From assembly GCA_029747015.1 (NCBI GenBank), contig JAKOGI010001355.1, positions 69,501 to 133,500 on the forward strand: 64,000 bases of DNA. Reading direction: 5' to 3'. Made by a program: the position numbers and the translations under genes. The notes under the pieces were generated by a model. That model was not told the DNA's origin, made no database searches, and saw only the letters and a program-made list of their open reading frames with translations. Below, piece after piece: positions 11,325 through 23,300 of the stretch; positions within the stretch are counted from its first letter, which is position 1; the number at the start of each line of letters is the position of its first letter. The DNA comes from Carnegiea gigantea. Taxonomy: Eukaryota; Streptophyta; Magnoliopsida; Caryophyllales; Cactaceae.

Positions 11325-14300
11325 CTGTGACAGTTAACAAGAAGGATAAAGAATTTCAGAAAGCAGCAGCTTGATAAGGGAAGAAAGGGGGAAAGGGAAT
11401 CCACATTCCACATATCTATAACGTCCCTGATGCTCTCAGGGGGAAAACAATCTTCCCCACTCTACTATGCCAAAGGGAAAAAATAGACTGGAAACCCCCC
11501 CCCCCCCCCTCTCTTGCGGAGGGCCTTCTCTCTCTGTTTTTCTTTTTTTTTAAGGGTGTTTTGGGGGGTGAGGGAGGTTGGGGGCACCTCAAATACATCA
11601 AAAGAAACAGAAAGCAGAGTACAGCGAAGGAGTTGAAAAATTAGCAAGACAAATTAGCAAGACCCCAGCACCGACACAGCTCTATTGCCCATTCAGCAAG
11701 GCCATCAGCCCTAACATTTTGATCTCGTCATCCAAGCAAAACACTACTCCAGAACATGCCGTATCTGCCAAATGACTGAAGCAAATTCTCACAATGTCCA
11801 AGGCACTAGCTGGGTCCTTGCCAAACACCTAATAACTACAAGCTTCCAATAGTGAATCTACCAGCCGTTCAAAGAATCAGTACTGTCAGCTCCCAGAACT
11901 ACCGTACTTAAAGGTGAACATCTATCGATGATACCCCAAAAGGCATCCACCGCTAAACCCCCTCTGGTGACTCAAAATACCTGCAACAATTCTTTGGAAT
12001 CCTTATAGCAGCGGCATTATATTAACCTTTCGTCAGCCTACTGTTCAGTAAACTTTTTTTTTGGGGGGGGGTCCAACCAATTCTAGGAAAGGAGCATGAA
12101 GAGTGGACTTTAGCCACGAATTTGCCTAAGCAGGGTTCCTTATTGAGCTCATGATCACTTCAAAATTCCACAGAACATCATTGGTCCATATTATAACGTT
12201 CCCAAACTTCGCAGTTGATTATTGGAAGGTCCTCTCAATTCTATGATGTATTTTCAGGTCCTAAGTTCTATGATGTATTTTCAGGTCCTAAGTTTTTTGG
12301 TGTAATTTCAGGCCTGACCTCTTTCGATGTTGCTATTCTTAGGCAGATCCTCCAATTATGCTCTCAAATTTTCGACTAAATTAGAAATTAGATTTACACA
12401 TCTTTATTTCTCCAATGTTTCCTCACCAAACTCGTGTCCTTTTGCACCCTTTTTTTTTTCTTTAATTAAAAAACAGTCATGCATTCTTGACTTTACATTG
12501 TTTCCCCTCCTGCCAAAGGTTAAGGCCCTGAAAAATTACTTCACAGCACTTCTTATCCAAGAAACAGTTTCACACTTCCATTAAAGCAGGACTTGGTACA
12601 ATTGTACAAATTACTTGCCAGTATTGTCTGCAAGAATGGCAAAATTTTGAAAAACTCAGATCATAATAGCTCAATTGCTCAAGTATAGAATGGGTCCAAT
12701 GAAGAGCTAACTCAATCCTTCACATCAAAGGCATCCAGATTCTCATTTAGCACTTGCAATCAGAAGTAGACCATGCAAACCGAGCCCATTGACAGCCCAA
12801 AAACCAGTGCTATGCAAATTCCCCACAATGCCAACTCTTCAACTGATGCTTCGACAATAACTAACAATTGGGGAAGGACATGATGTTTGTCTTCCTGGGC
12901 TGATAGACGGCCACTGACCAACCCCTAGGTAAAGCGACACACATGTTTAACTGAGAATATGCATCTAGATTCTCTCGGCCTACCCTAACTTGGCATCCCT
13001 TTATGGCATTCCAATGAAAATTGAAATATTTACCAAATAGTGAGGGGAACATAGTTATTCATTTTGCTATGTTATAATTGGATACTTCAAAGTGACAACT
13101 TAAAAAGTAACTCTAAAAATAAAATGTTTTCTGCATGCAGAACTACCAAAATGTAAATGCAAAGTTATCAGGATTAAGCGAGGATGTTTCACTATGCACA
13201 ATCAAACTCGCAAGGGGGATTTTTTTTTGGGGGGGGGGGGATAAGGAAAAGGTAATATATTAATATAGAAAGATCAGAAGCTAAGCTGCACAGTAAACAT
13301 CACACAAAAGGCTATATACAACCTAAGTATAGGCTATTCACACAATCAGCCAGATCAATAGAGGAAGAGCTAAACTTCCCATTCTATCAAAAGTAGAGAA
13401 TTTTGATGAAATTCTCTTTCAAATGCTAAAGAGGGGTTTCTAGCTTTCAAAAACTCGTCTGTTTCTCTATCTCCAAACACTGCAAAAGATGACATGAGGT
13501 AGGACCATAGCTTCCTCCTTCTTCTTCTTCTTCTTAACTTTCCTACTAAAGGAACCCTCCCAAGCCAAAAAATGGTTCCTAATAGAATCAGGGGCAACCC
13601 AAGAAATGCCCAAGCAACTGAAAGCTAGATTCCAAAGTATGCTCGCAAACTGACAATAGAGCAATAAATGATCCGTAGATTTAAAGTCCCTTTTACACAT
13701 GAAGCATCTATTCACCAAAATTTTCTCCTTTTTTTGTAAATTGTCACACGTTAATATGTTCCCATGTGTAGCTTCCCATACAAAGAAAGAAACATTTAAG
13801 GGGGCTAAGGACTTCCATATCAGCTTGCAAGGGAAACCTTTTTCAGGATGAACCTCCTGTGGTGAAAACTTCCCATCAAGAAGCTTCAAATAAAAAGATC
13901 TAACAGTGAAGGGACCCCCGAGTGGTTAGACCCCACCTCACCCTATCCATTGAATATTCTCCTACTTTGCCCTCATTAAGCTTATTGAAAAGCTTACCAA
14001 GGAATCATCATCAACGAATCCCTCTCGAGCAAACACAGGTGCCCAAATATTGTTCCCATAAACCTGCTCCTAATAATTAGCAACGGAGGCATTTTTATCC
14101 ACCACCAAAACATAAATGCTAGGGAACAAGTCTTTCAAAGGAATCTCACCGCACCAGCGATCATGCCAAAAAAAGATGAGAGACACTCACAGTTGTCGTA
14201 CCCGAGCGGCCCACTTTAAACCCAAATATAAGCCCTACACTAGATGACGAATTAATCATCCTTGTAAATACTTCCATGGCCACTAGAAACAAAAGGGCAG

Positions 14301-17300
14301 ATGTCCCTGACGAAGACCTCTAGAAGCCCAAAAGAACTCCGTTGTAGAACCATTGACAAGAACTGCAAAAGATGTAGAGGATATGCAATGGCAGATCCAT
14401 CCAATCCACTTTTCCCAAAGCCCATTCTCTTCATGACATACAACAAAAACCCCAGTTCACATGATCGTACGCTTTCTCAATGTACAACTTACAAATGACT
14501 CCCGACTTTCCCGACTTGACCCTAGAATCAATAAGCTCATGTGCTAAAACACCGCATTGATGATCTGACAGCCTCCAACAAAGGCATTTTGGTTCTCTGA
14601 AATAAAATTCCCAATGATGCTTCTTAACCTTCGGGCTAAAACCTTGGAAAGCAACTTACAAATGCAACCAACCAAGCTGATTGGCCGAAAGTCTCTAATA
14701 TTTTCAGCATTTGCTTTCTTAGGAATAAGACCAATAAAAGTGGCATTGAAATCTTCCCGAAGAGAAAAACTCGACAAACCTTCTCATCACATCTCCACTG
14801 ACAGTGTCCCAATTGCCTTGAAGGAATGCCATAGTCATACCGTCAGGCCCGGTGGCCTTCTCCCCACAGTAATCTAGAAGGGCCTTAGTAACTTCTTCTT
14901 CACTGAAAGGCATCTCAATAAATGCCTTATCAGCGTCTCGTAACAACGGCAAAGGCAAACTATCAACTTTAGGACTCTGCGGTTCTGACTCGGAAAAAAA
15001 GTGATTAACAAAAGTTGTAGATTGTAGACTTCATATCTGGGAGAGCATCATATTGAATCCCATCCACCACCACAAAAGACAGAGTTAACCTTCCTACGCA
15101 TATTAGCTACCCTATGGAAGAATTTAGTGTTAGGATCACCTGCCTTAAGCCATAAAGCCCTCGAATATGTCTCTAAGAGATTTTCTCCATCAAAATAATT
15201 TTAGACCAATCCTCTTTTGCATCCCTTCTTTGCTGAATTTCAACGCTAGTAAGGCTAGAAGTATCTTCTTTCACATCGAAGGATAATTCCCAAAAGATTA
15301 TACTTTTTGAGTCTTGATGTCTCCAAACACATCCCTGTTCCATTTCTTAAGTTTCTCTTTAACAAACTTAAGCTTTTTTGCAACAACATAACCTGCAAAA
15401 CCGTCAGCTTGAGCCTCCCCCCTCCCCCACCACTCTTCGATAAGATCCGAGAAACCCTCAAATTTCAACCACATATTCTCAAACTCGAAAGGAGTCCTAC
15501 CCCTTTCTAGCCTCGTCCTCTCAAAACAAATAGGAAAGTGATCCAAAATAGGCCTGACAATCTCTTCTGAAACATGTCTGAAAAAAGCTCCTCCCATTTT
15601 GCCGACACAAGAAAGCAGTCCAACCTTGAACATACCGATTCATCTCCACTCCTGGACAAAGTAAAGCCCCCCCCCCCCAAAAAAAAGGGAAGATCCATCA
15701 AGGCTGAGTAATTGATGAAATCCTGAAACTCTACCATTGCATTAGAAGGACAAACGCCTGTGCCCCTTTCTTGAGAATGCAAAATTTTATTAAAATCCCC
15801 CCTATGCACCAAGGGCCCGACCAACCATCTCGAATACGCCACAGTTCGTCCCACATCCTCAGTTTGTAAACTCTAATATGCGGACCATAAACACCATAAA
15901 GGCCCAAGAGGTGCTGTCATCAACCAATTGCGAAAAGCACGTGATCGAAAATTCACCACAATATGAGGAAATCAAATGGAAAGAATTTTTATTCCACAAC
16001 ACTAAAATTTCCCCAGCTGTATCGCCTTGAGAACCGCAAACCCAACAGGTTGGTTTCCCCAAATGCTACGAATGTCAAAAAGCTCAACATCCTTAAGTTT
16101 TGTCTCTTGAAGACAAATGAGATCATAATTCCAATCCCTCAAAAAATTTTTAGGCAAAAATCTCGTCACAATCATTAATACCCCTCACATTCCAAGAGAT
16201 AAACCTAAACATAAGGCACCATCAACCCACTAGTAAAAGTGCACGGCCTATCATAGTTCACTCCAAACTCAAGTCTCCGAAGCTCCCTCTGCCTCCTGGT
16301 AGATGGCAGTGTTCTGCACGGTTGGATTGAACGTAACATTGCTACTCTCGATTCTGGATAGAAAATGAATCACCTCATGCTCATAACCAAAGAAGGCCAC
16401 CCCAATACAGGCAGCAATGCTTTTAAGTTTGGAGGCCACCCACTTGGAAACATTATCAGAATTAACATTCTCGCCATCCCAAACGTCTTCCACTGAAAAG
16501 GAATATCTAGGGTCGTGAAAACAAGAGTAATCAATGGCGAGCGGCGCTACCATATCATCAACTCCTGAGCAACTACCTATTGGTACCAACGGCCACTCGT
16601 GCCCAGCAAGCTCTTGAGTTATGTCCTGGAACCTAGAAGCAGGAGCATAATTGCGAGAGCTCACACTCATCACAATTGCGTCACGAACCACTTCCCAAGG
16701 CAAATCACAAGAAACACCACCACAAAAATCCAACCCCCAATTATGCGCTGAAAGTCATGATTGATTACCCATAGAGAACAAAGAAGATGGGGCATTAACC
16801 ACTAAGGAGGGGGATTGGTCCTTCTCCTCAAAGAACCAAGGCAAGCTCATAGAAGATGATGGAGTCAGCTCATTAGAAAGATTCAAAGAATCTGATATAG
16901 GATGAAAGTCCAAAACCAGAGAACCCCTGTGGACTTGGTGAGAGACTTTCAGCATCCCTTGCCAAAGGAACAAAAGCATTGCTAGAAGCCTGTCCACAAA
17001 TTTTAGCTTCAAACAGAGCAGGATCAAACATTTAGCCTCATATGTCGAAGGAGAACTTGTATCACGCACAAGCAATGCGTCTGAAGGCCAATTTGCACAG
17101 ACACTACCCTTACTGCTAGAGCCATTACTCTCACACACCCTATTCCTGCTATTCCCGAAACTGTTGCGTCAAGAGTAAACTTGAGTGCTCACCAAACTAG
17201 ATGCTCTCATACCAAGCTCTATAACGACCGTTTGCTTTCCTCTGTCCACCTGCATATGCTTGGATAGCGAAAGGTCTTCGACGACTTCATTAACCTTCCT

Positions 17301-20300
17301 CGCAAGCATAATTGCAGCAACATGTGGGACCGAACGAAGGAAACGTTCTGGTTCACCAGTAAAACCACACTTTGGACAACCCGGAGGTGGAAGAGGCAGA
17401 GGTGGAGGTGGAGGCACAGCACCATCTGCCAGTGTCACTTGGTGTGAAGGCCTCCTCAGTGCTCCCGAAGCGCCCAAGAAAGCTAGATTAACAATCTCAG
17501 TAAGAGCATCAAAGATTTTTGCCCAACCCCTCTCATTTCAGCCTGCTGGGAAAATAACTAAAGTTTTCTTGCCCTTGTTTATAATTGCAGAAATTTTCCC
17601 GCCCTATTTCTCTTATATTCTAAAAGGAAAATACTTGAGCCTCAACGCACTTGATTACACCAATTGGAGGATTTAGACTTATAAAATCTGCCCAAGCTCT
17701 CAATAACTATAAAGCAACATTCTCTAGCACCAAAATTGAGGTCCTCCCCCTCGCATTCTCAGAAATTTTCAAGACATCCTCTACAGTCCCAACAACAGCT
17801 AAATCAAAGGATTTGCTTTCGATCGCCACAAACCTCTTGCAGCCTCGTCTCATACTATGATTCACAGCAAGCTAACTAAAAGACAAGGACCATTATCCAA
17901 GTAGAAGCAGGCCAGCAGCTGCAGAGAATGAAAAACATACAAACCTGGCCCTGGAGCAGTTCAGACTGCCTCTTCTGAAATGAAAAACGCAAAAATTGGA
18001 ACTCCGGCGACTCGCCGGTGACCGGAAAAGTCGCTGGTGACTGGTCTTAGGTGAGAAACCCCACCGGCTGCAACAGAAACTTCCGGCCATTGCAGTGGGA
18101 CCCTCAAAAAAGGGAGAAACCAAAAGGAACCCAGCAAATCTGGAAAAAAACCACTCAGCTGCGACTGGCAAGGTTGCCGGCAGCAGTACAGCCGGTTGAA
18201 CCCTCACCGTCGGCAACAGAGAATGTCGGCACCCACTACAAAAGTCTCACCCAAGTAAGAAAACCGAAGAAAATGAGTAGATTTGAAGAAAAACGAGGAA
18301 GCCGGCCGTGGAAGATACACCGGCTGCCAGTGAGCAGAGTCGACGGAGGTTCCCGGGGACCCAAGGTCCAGCGAACCACAGGTAGACCTCCGATGACCTC
18401 GAGTCAGCCCTAAGGCACCCACGAAGCAGACTACCCTCTCTCTCTCTCTCTCTCTCTCCTCCACTCTCTCTGTCTCTCTCTATTACTGTTTTCGCAAGGG
18501 GAAATTTTTAAATGAAGATATAGAATAAGATGCAAAAGTCTCTAGTATGCACAAGATGACTTAATGGATTTAGGTACATCAAGAGAAATCGTACCAAGGA
18601 TTAGAATCAATAAGCTGAAGAGACAGAGGAAAGCATTAGGCAGAGAGCAAGTTTTTTGTAGTTTTAGACACCTTGGAGACCAGACTAGTAAGGGTGTTCT
18701 GCAGAGGAGTTGTCACACATAGCTGACTGACTCCTGAATTATCAAGAGGCTATGTCCACCAGACTCTAGATTAAAAACCTTTTGACTGCCTATTACTGCA
18801 CCCCCCCCCCCCCAAAAAAAAAGGGAAGAGTAAAGAAAAGTTCAGTGAGCCATTTCGTTATGGTTCCTATAGTCCAAGTTGAAACAATCGCCACTGTTCT
18901 TTTTCCAGCTGTAAGGTGGACAGCGTACCGATTGTATGGCAGGAAATGAGCCTAAATGAACTACCGAAAAAACCTTTATAAATTTGACATAGAGAACTGA
19001 AAGTATAAAAACACACCTGGGATAGCTGCACTGATGCTTCCAAAACCTTCTGCTGCTGACTCTCAAGCGTGCAATAATAGGAGTAGAGTACCATGCCAAC
19101 TACAGCTACAAGGATCCCAAGGATGTTGCGCCAACTAAATGGGTCATGCAGAAGTACATAACCAAAGGCCAAGACAAGGCATGTCTTCAAATGTCCAAGG
19201 ACCTGATAAGTGACTGCTGATGTTTTGCCAATCACAAGAAATGTGCTGAAATTTACGGAGATTGAAATCAGGCAAGATAAGACAATGAAGACCTGAAAAA
19301 TAAAGCAGCTCTAATGAGTGTTTGTAAGCAACGATACCTCGCATATATTTATCCAACAATTGACCTGATCTCACCATAACTTCAGGTGTGTAATTGAATG
19401 CAAAAACATTTTGATTAGTAAGAAGTCCATCGAGAAATGGTCCCACGATGAATAAGGTAATCGCTTGATACGGACAAGACTGGTACAAGAGTTGAGTTGA
19501 GGACACCTTGAACTTCTTCTGGATGGAATTTGTCATCTAAATAAGTGGTCAAGTGCTACAATAAAGGAGAATATCCACAGGCCTGACAATCAAGAATCTC
19601 TATATTCTATTCGAATCTCTACGAAAGAATAGCACTTGATTTCAGCTCAGCCTTTCATTCTAAAAATTAAGGCTTTGTTTCTAGTCCCAAACAGGCACCA
19701 CCCCCCCCCCCAAAAAAAAGAAAAAAAGAAGAAAAAGAAAGGAAAAAAAATACTAAGCATAGGGTGTCAAGCGCTTAACTGTCTACAAAATAGATAATTC
19801 TTGATTTTACAGCAACTACTTTTGCACCAAGGAAAAAGTCTTTTCAACAGCGTCACAAAGGGAAAGGATGCAAAGCATGCCATCCTACAGAGAAATCAAT
19901 TACAACCATGTAGAAAGACTATCAACATAACTTCTCCAAGAAGAATATAAGCTCTCATTATCCTACCTACAAGGTCTTCATCAATTGTCATTTATGCACT
20001 ACAGAGGTGTTTCAACACCACCAGAACAGTGAAGCCTCTTGTACTCCTCTCATGCCCGTGAGTCAGAATGGAGTCTTACATATGGGATAACTATAGTGAC
20101 CTATTTTTAACATCTTTTGCTAAAGTGGAAGGATACCAAATAACACAATCAATTATAACCATAGGATGCCAAGCAACTGAGAGTTAAATCTATAAAGCTG
20201 CAGCAAACTGCCAATGTTGAACACTAATGATCTACAGTTTCTAAATCCTTTGCAAGGGCCAACCTGGGAGCAAGTCAAGCTGGGAACGGGCTGAGACTTA

Positions 20301-23300
20301 CGATTCCGAAGGCCAAGTCAGAGACTACAGGATGTCTCGCAGAGCGACTCTCAACAAGGATGTTGAATCACGCTGTGCGCCTAAGTGGAAAAGACAGTGC
20401 AAGCTTTGTTATGTCTAGACCTTAGCTGCTAAAACGGAAATCTGACAGCAACTATCGATTATCAAACAACTGGGCCAAAGGCATAAACACGCTTGGGCCC
20501 AGCCCTCTTTCTCAACTCTTTTCTGCCGTTCAGCAGCTTTGATCGTTGACGAACACCTGCGAAAATAAGACAAAGAAATTCCAAGTCTATGCCTTTACTG
20601 ATTCCTGCCTTCTTTACAGCCTTAGATCTTAGCTCTAACAAACACACTACTTATTCCTAACTCCCAGACATCCCTTGCTGCCATAGATGATGAAGTCAGG
20701 GCCTTTACTAGCCTGTTTACCTGTGGGCTAAGTACAGACTTTTTGAACAATAAACATCGGTTTACCACAATTTTTTCCCTTCCTTGCATCACTAGTACAA
20801 AGGGCAGGTTCTAAAGAGAGCAGGGAGCAATGCCATCTCCATAGTGATATTTCAACCTAGATAAATTAATCACATCCATAAATGGGTATGAATGACGAAA
20901 CAGAAGAAGTATAACTTTTATTTCTTATTATAAACTGATAAACAGATAAAGGCTAGCTTTAAATCTATACCTTGTTTCTTATTCATGCAAAATCTCAAGG
21001 TCATATCCTTGGAATTAGGCAACAAGGCCCCAACCATCCATCTCTTACTCAGCAAAATTTCTCCAACAACTTAACCTAATTGCCGAACATATAGACTATA
21101 AACTTTCCACAAAGCCATACCTAAAAGTGCATGAAAAGGAAACCACCATAAACCAAAGGACACTGAAGAATATTCTTCACCCTATCTAATAGCACAATGA
21201 ATCTTTAGCTTTAAGAAAGGCAAAATCAGATATAATCCTATAATTCTGTTTCTCGAGGGAGACAAGATCCACTTCCAATCCCTTACGACCTAATTTTTAA
21301 AAAAATAAAAAATAACAAAGCTCTTATGTAAGAATCATTGACAATATCTTTACACATATCAAGACCATAGCCTAGAATAGGAAACTCAATATTACCTAAC
21401 AAATCCTAAATATCCTTATTTTGACTTATCTAAAATAGCCTATAAATAAACCTACGAAAATTACATTAAAATATCAAAATACGATAAGTTTCCAAAATTA
21501 AAATAAATCCTAGATTCCTAATATTAGACATATTCTCTTTCTTCTTCATCCGCATCATTCTCCCCCGGTCGGAAAAAAAGTCATCCTTGAGTTTCATAAA
21601 GAGATAGAATAACAAAGTTAAAGCACAAACCCAACATCGATTTGTAAGAAAAAGCCACAAGTAAAATTCTTCAAATTTTCTCCATGAGAAGTAACCTTGA
21701 GAGAATCGGAAGCAGGTCTTTGACAACCAAGAGATAGGAATCCACGATATAGTCAATACAATAGACATCCTCATATGTTATTTCATGCTCAATTTCCTTG
21801 TTCAAAGTTTGACTTTCTGCATTGCAAGTTGCTTGAACTTGTATCTCTGGAGTACAACTCTTAGCTTCAGTAATTTTTGTAGTAGCTTTTGTAACCTCTG
21901 ACAGAATTGTCAAAACTGAATCAATAAGTTTTTCTTTTGCTTTACCACGTACTACTAGCACCTTTTTAGCATTCAGTTTTAGTCCTCAACAAGTTTTTGA
22001 TACTTTATTAAGCAATTCTCTGAGTTCATTCCACCTAGCATCCATTCTTTTAGCAAATTGTAAAATATCTTCTCCAGTTCCTTTCTGTAATTCTTCCATT
22101 TTTTTTGTCGAGTTCTTCTAGTTTTCGCTCATCTAGCCGCTAAAATTTCAATGTTGAAGGACTCCTTCCTAATCTTAGTACCTCGATTAGGGCTTTGCAT
22201 GGTAAACTCAGATTTAGTTATGACTTCCTCCTATTTCTCATTGCTCTGAAGTTGGGGAAGCGAACTAGTAATACCAGGATACCTTCCACCAAGATAATAG
22301 GAAGTAACCCCATGTGTTTTCTTAGATTTCAAAGTTGTAGTGATTAAATTAGCTTCATAGGCTCTGCAATTTGGGAGTTTTCTAGAGTGCACAAGCCATA
22401 ATTCCAACTTACAACCATCATCATATATATACTTTCCTTGAAGTTCATGGAAAGCTCTTCTTGCATCTTTCCTTGAGTAAAATTTGACACAAGCACGAAA
22501 ATCAACTGATCACTTATATCTCACGACCTCTTCCACTTATTCATACAGTGAGAACACTTCATAAAGAATGCTCTTTGTTATTGGATATAATTGATGATGA
22601 ATAATCACATGTAGTGAACATTCTAGGTCATCATAATCCATACTTGAATATCAAACATCAGTAAAAAGGTAGCAGCACATTATCTAGCATAGGAAAGTGC
22701 CGCGGACACGAGCAATGTAGCAGCAAACGCCAGATCTGGGGTTCTAGATCGAATTTTAAGACAGACCCCCCCCCCCCCCCCTTCTTTCGGGTTAAAAGAT
22801 CAAAACTTTTGGGAATAAAAGACCAAGGTAAGCAAGACAAATGGGCCGGCGGCAGTGAGTGATTGCACGCAGCAATGGCAGGTTTGGGGTTCAAAGCTTG
22901 GAACAGCTTTGTTTTGATTTTTTTAAAAAACTATTTCAAACCTTCTGGGTTGGATGGCAGTGAAATTTGGAATGTGGGTTGCTTAGTTTAAAAAGCCCAC
23001 CTGAGGCACACCTAGGCACGCCTCGGCATGAGGCTACCAGTTTAGCACCTCAGAGGGACGAGCTGCGCCTCAATGATGCGAGACCAGATCTTCCCCCTTT
23101 TACTTCTTTTTCTTAGCCTTCTCTTTACCTTTTTTCTTCTTTTCTTTCCTGGTGAGTTAAAAGGTGAGCTATGCTTGTACAGTAAGTGTGTGTATTGGGG
23201 GAACTACGACGATTAGATAACACATCTTAAGGTTATTTGCGGTGTTAGTAGTTATATTGACGTCTAATCACTTTTTAATGCATTGATCTAACTTGTTTCT

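Larger units (their letters stand above)
13220..18491 (-). mobile_element. Nearly full-length, inactivated L1-type LINE in UXT intron 6
   Basis: A 5.3 kb non-LTR retrotransposon flanked by a TSD of at least 10 bases (TCGCAAGGGG at 13209 and 18492). On the minus strand it starts with a GA-rich leader (18428-18491), then a broken ORF1 (about 18410-16270), an endonuclease region (ISWNVRG near 16190, LQETK near 16110, GDFN near 15795), a reverse transcriptase part (about 15000-14250, with [13 protein letters not shown] and [10 protein letters not shown]) and a zinc-binding RT-associated domain (CFMC near 13700), ending in a C12/A9 tail. Frameshifts and stops are frequent. The reading jumps from RT sequence into a later region near 14185, so the block with the catalytic aspartates is missing. 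It cannot move by itself. Confidence 0.9.

Noticed and set aside
17185..17676. 163-codon plus-strand ORF
   Set aside because: Antisense of broken LINE ORF1. The glycine-rich part mirrors the proline run.
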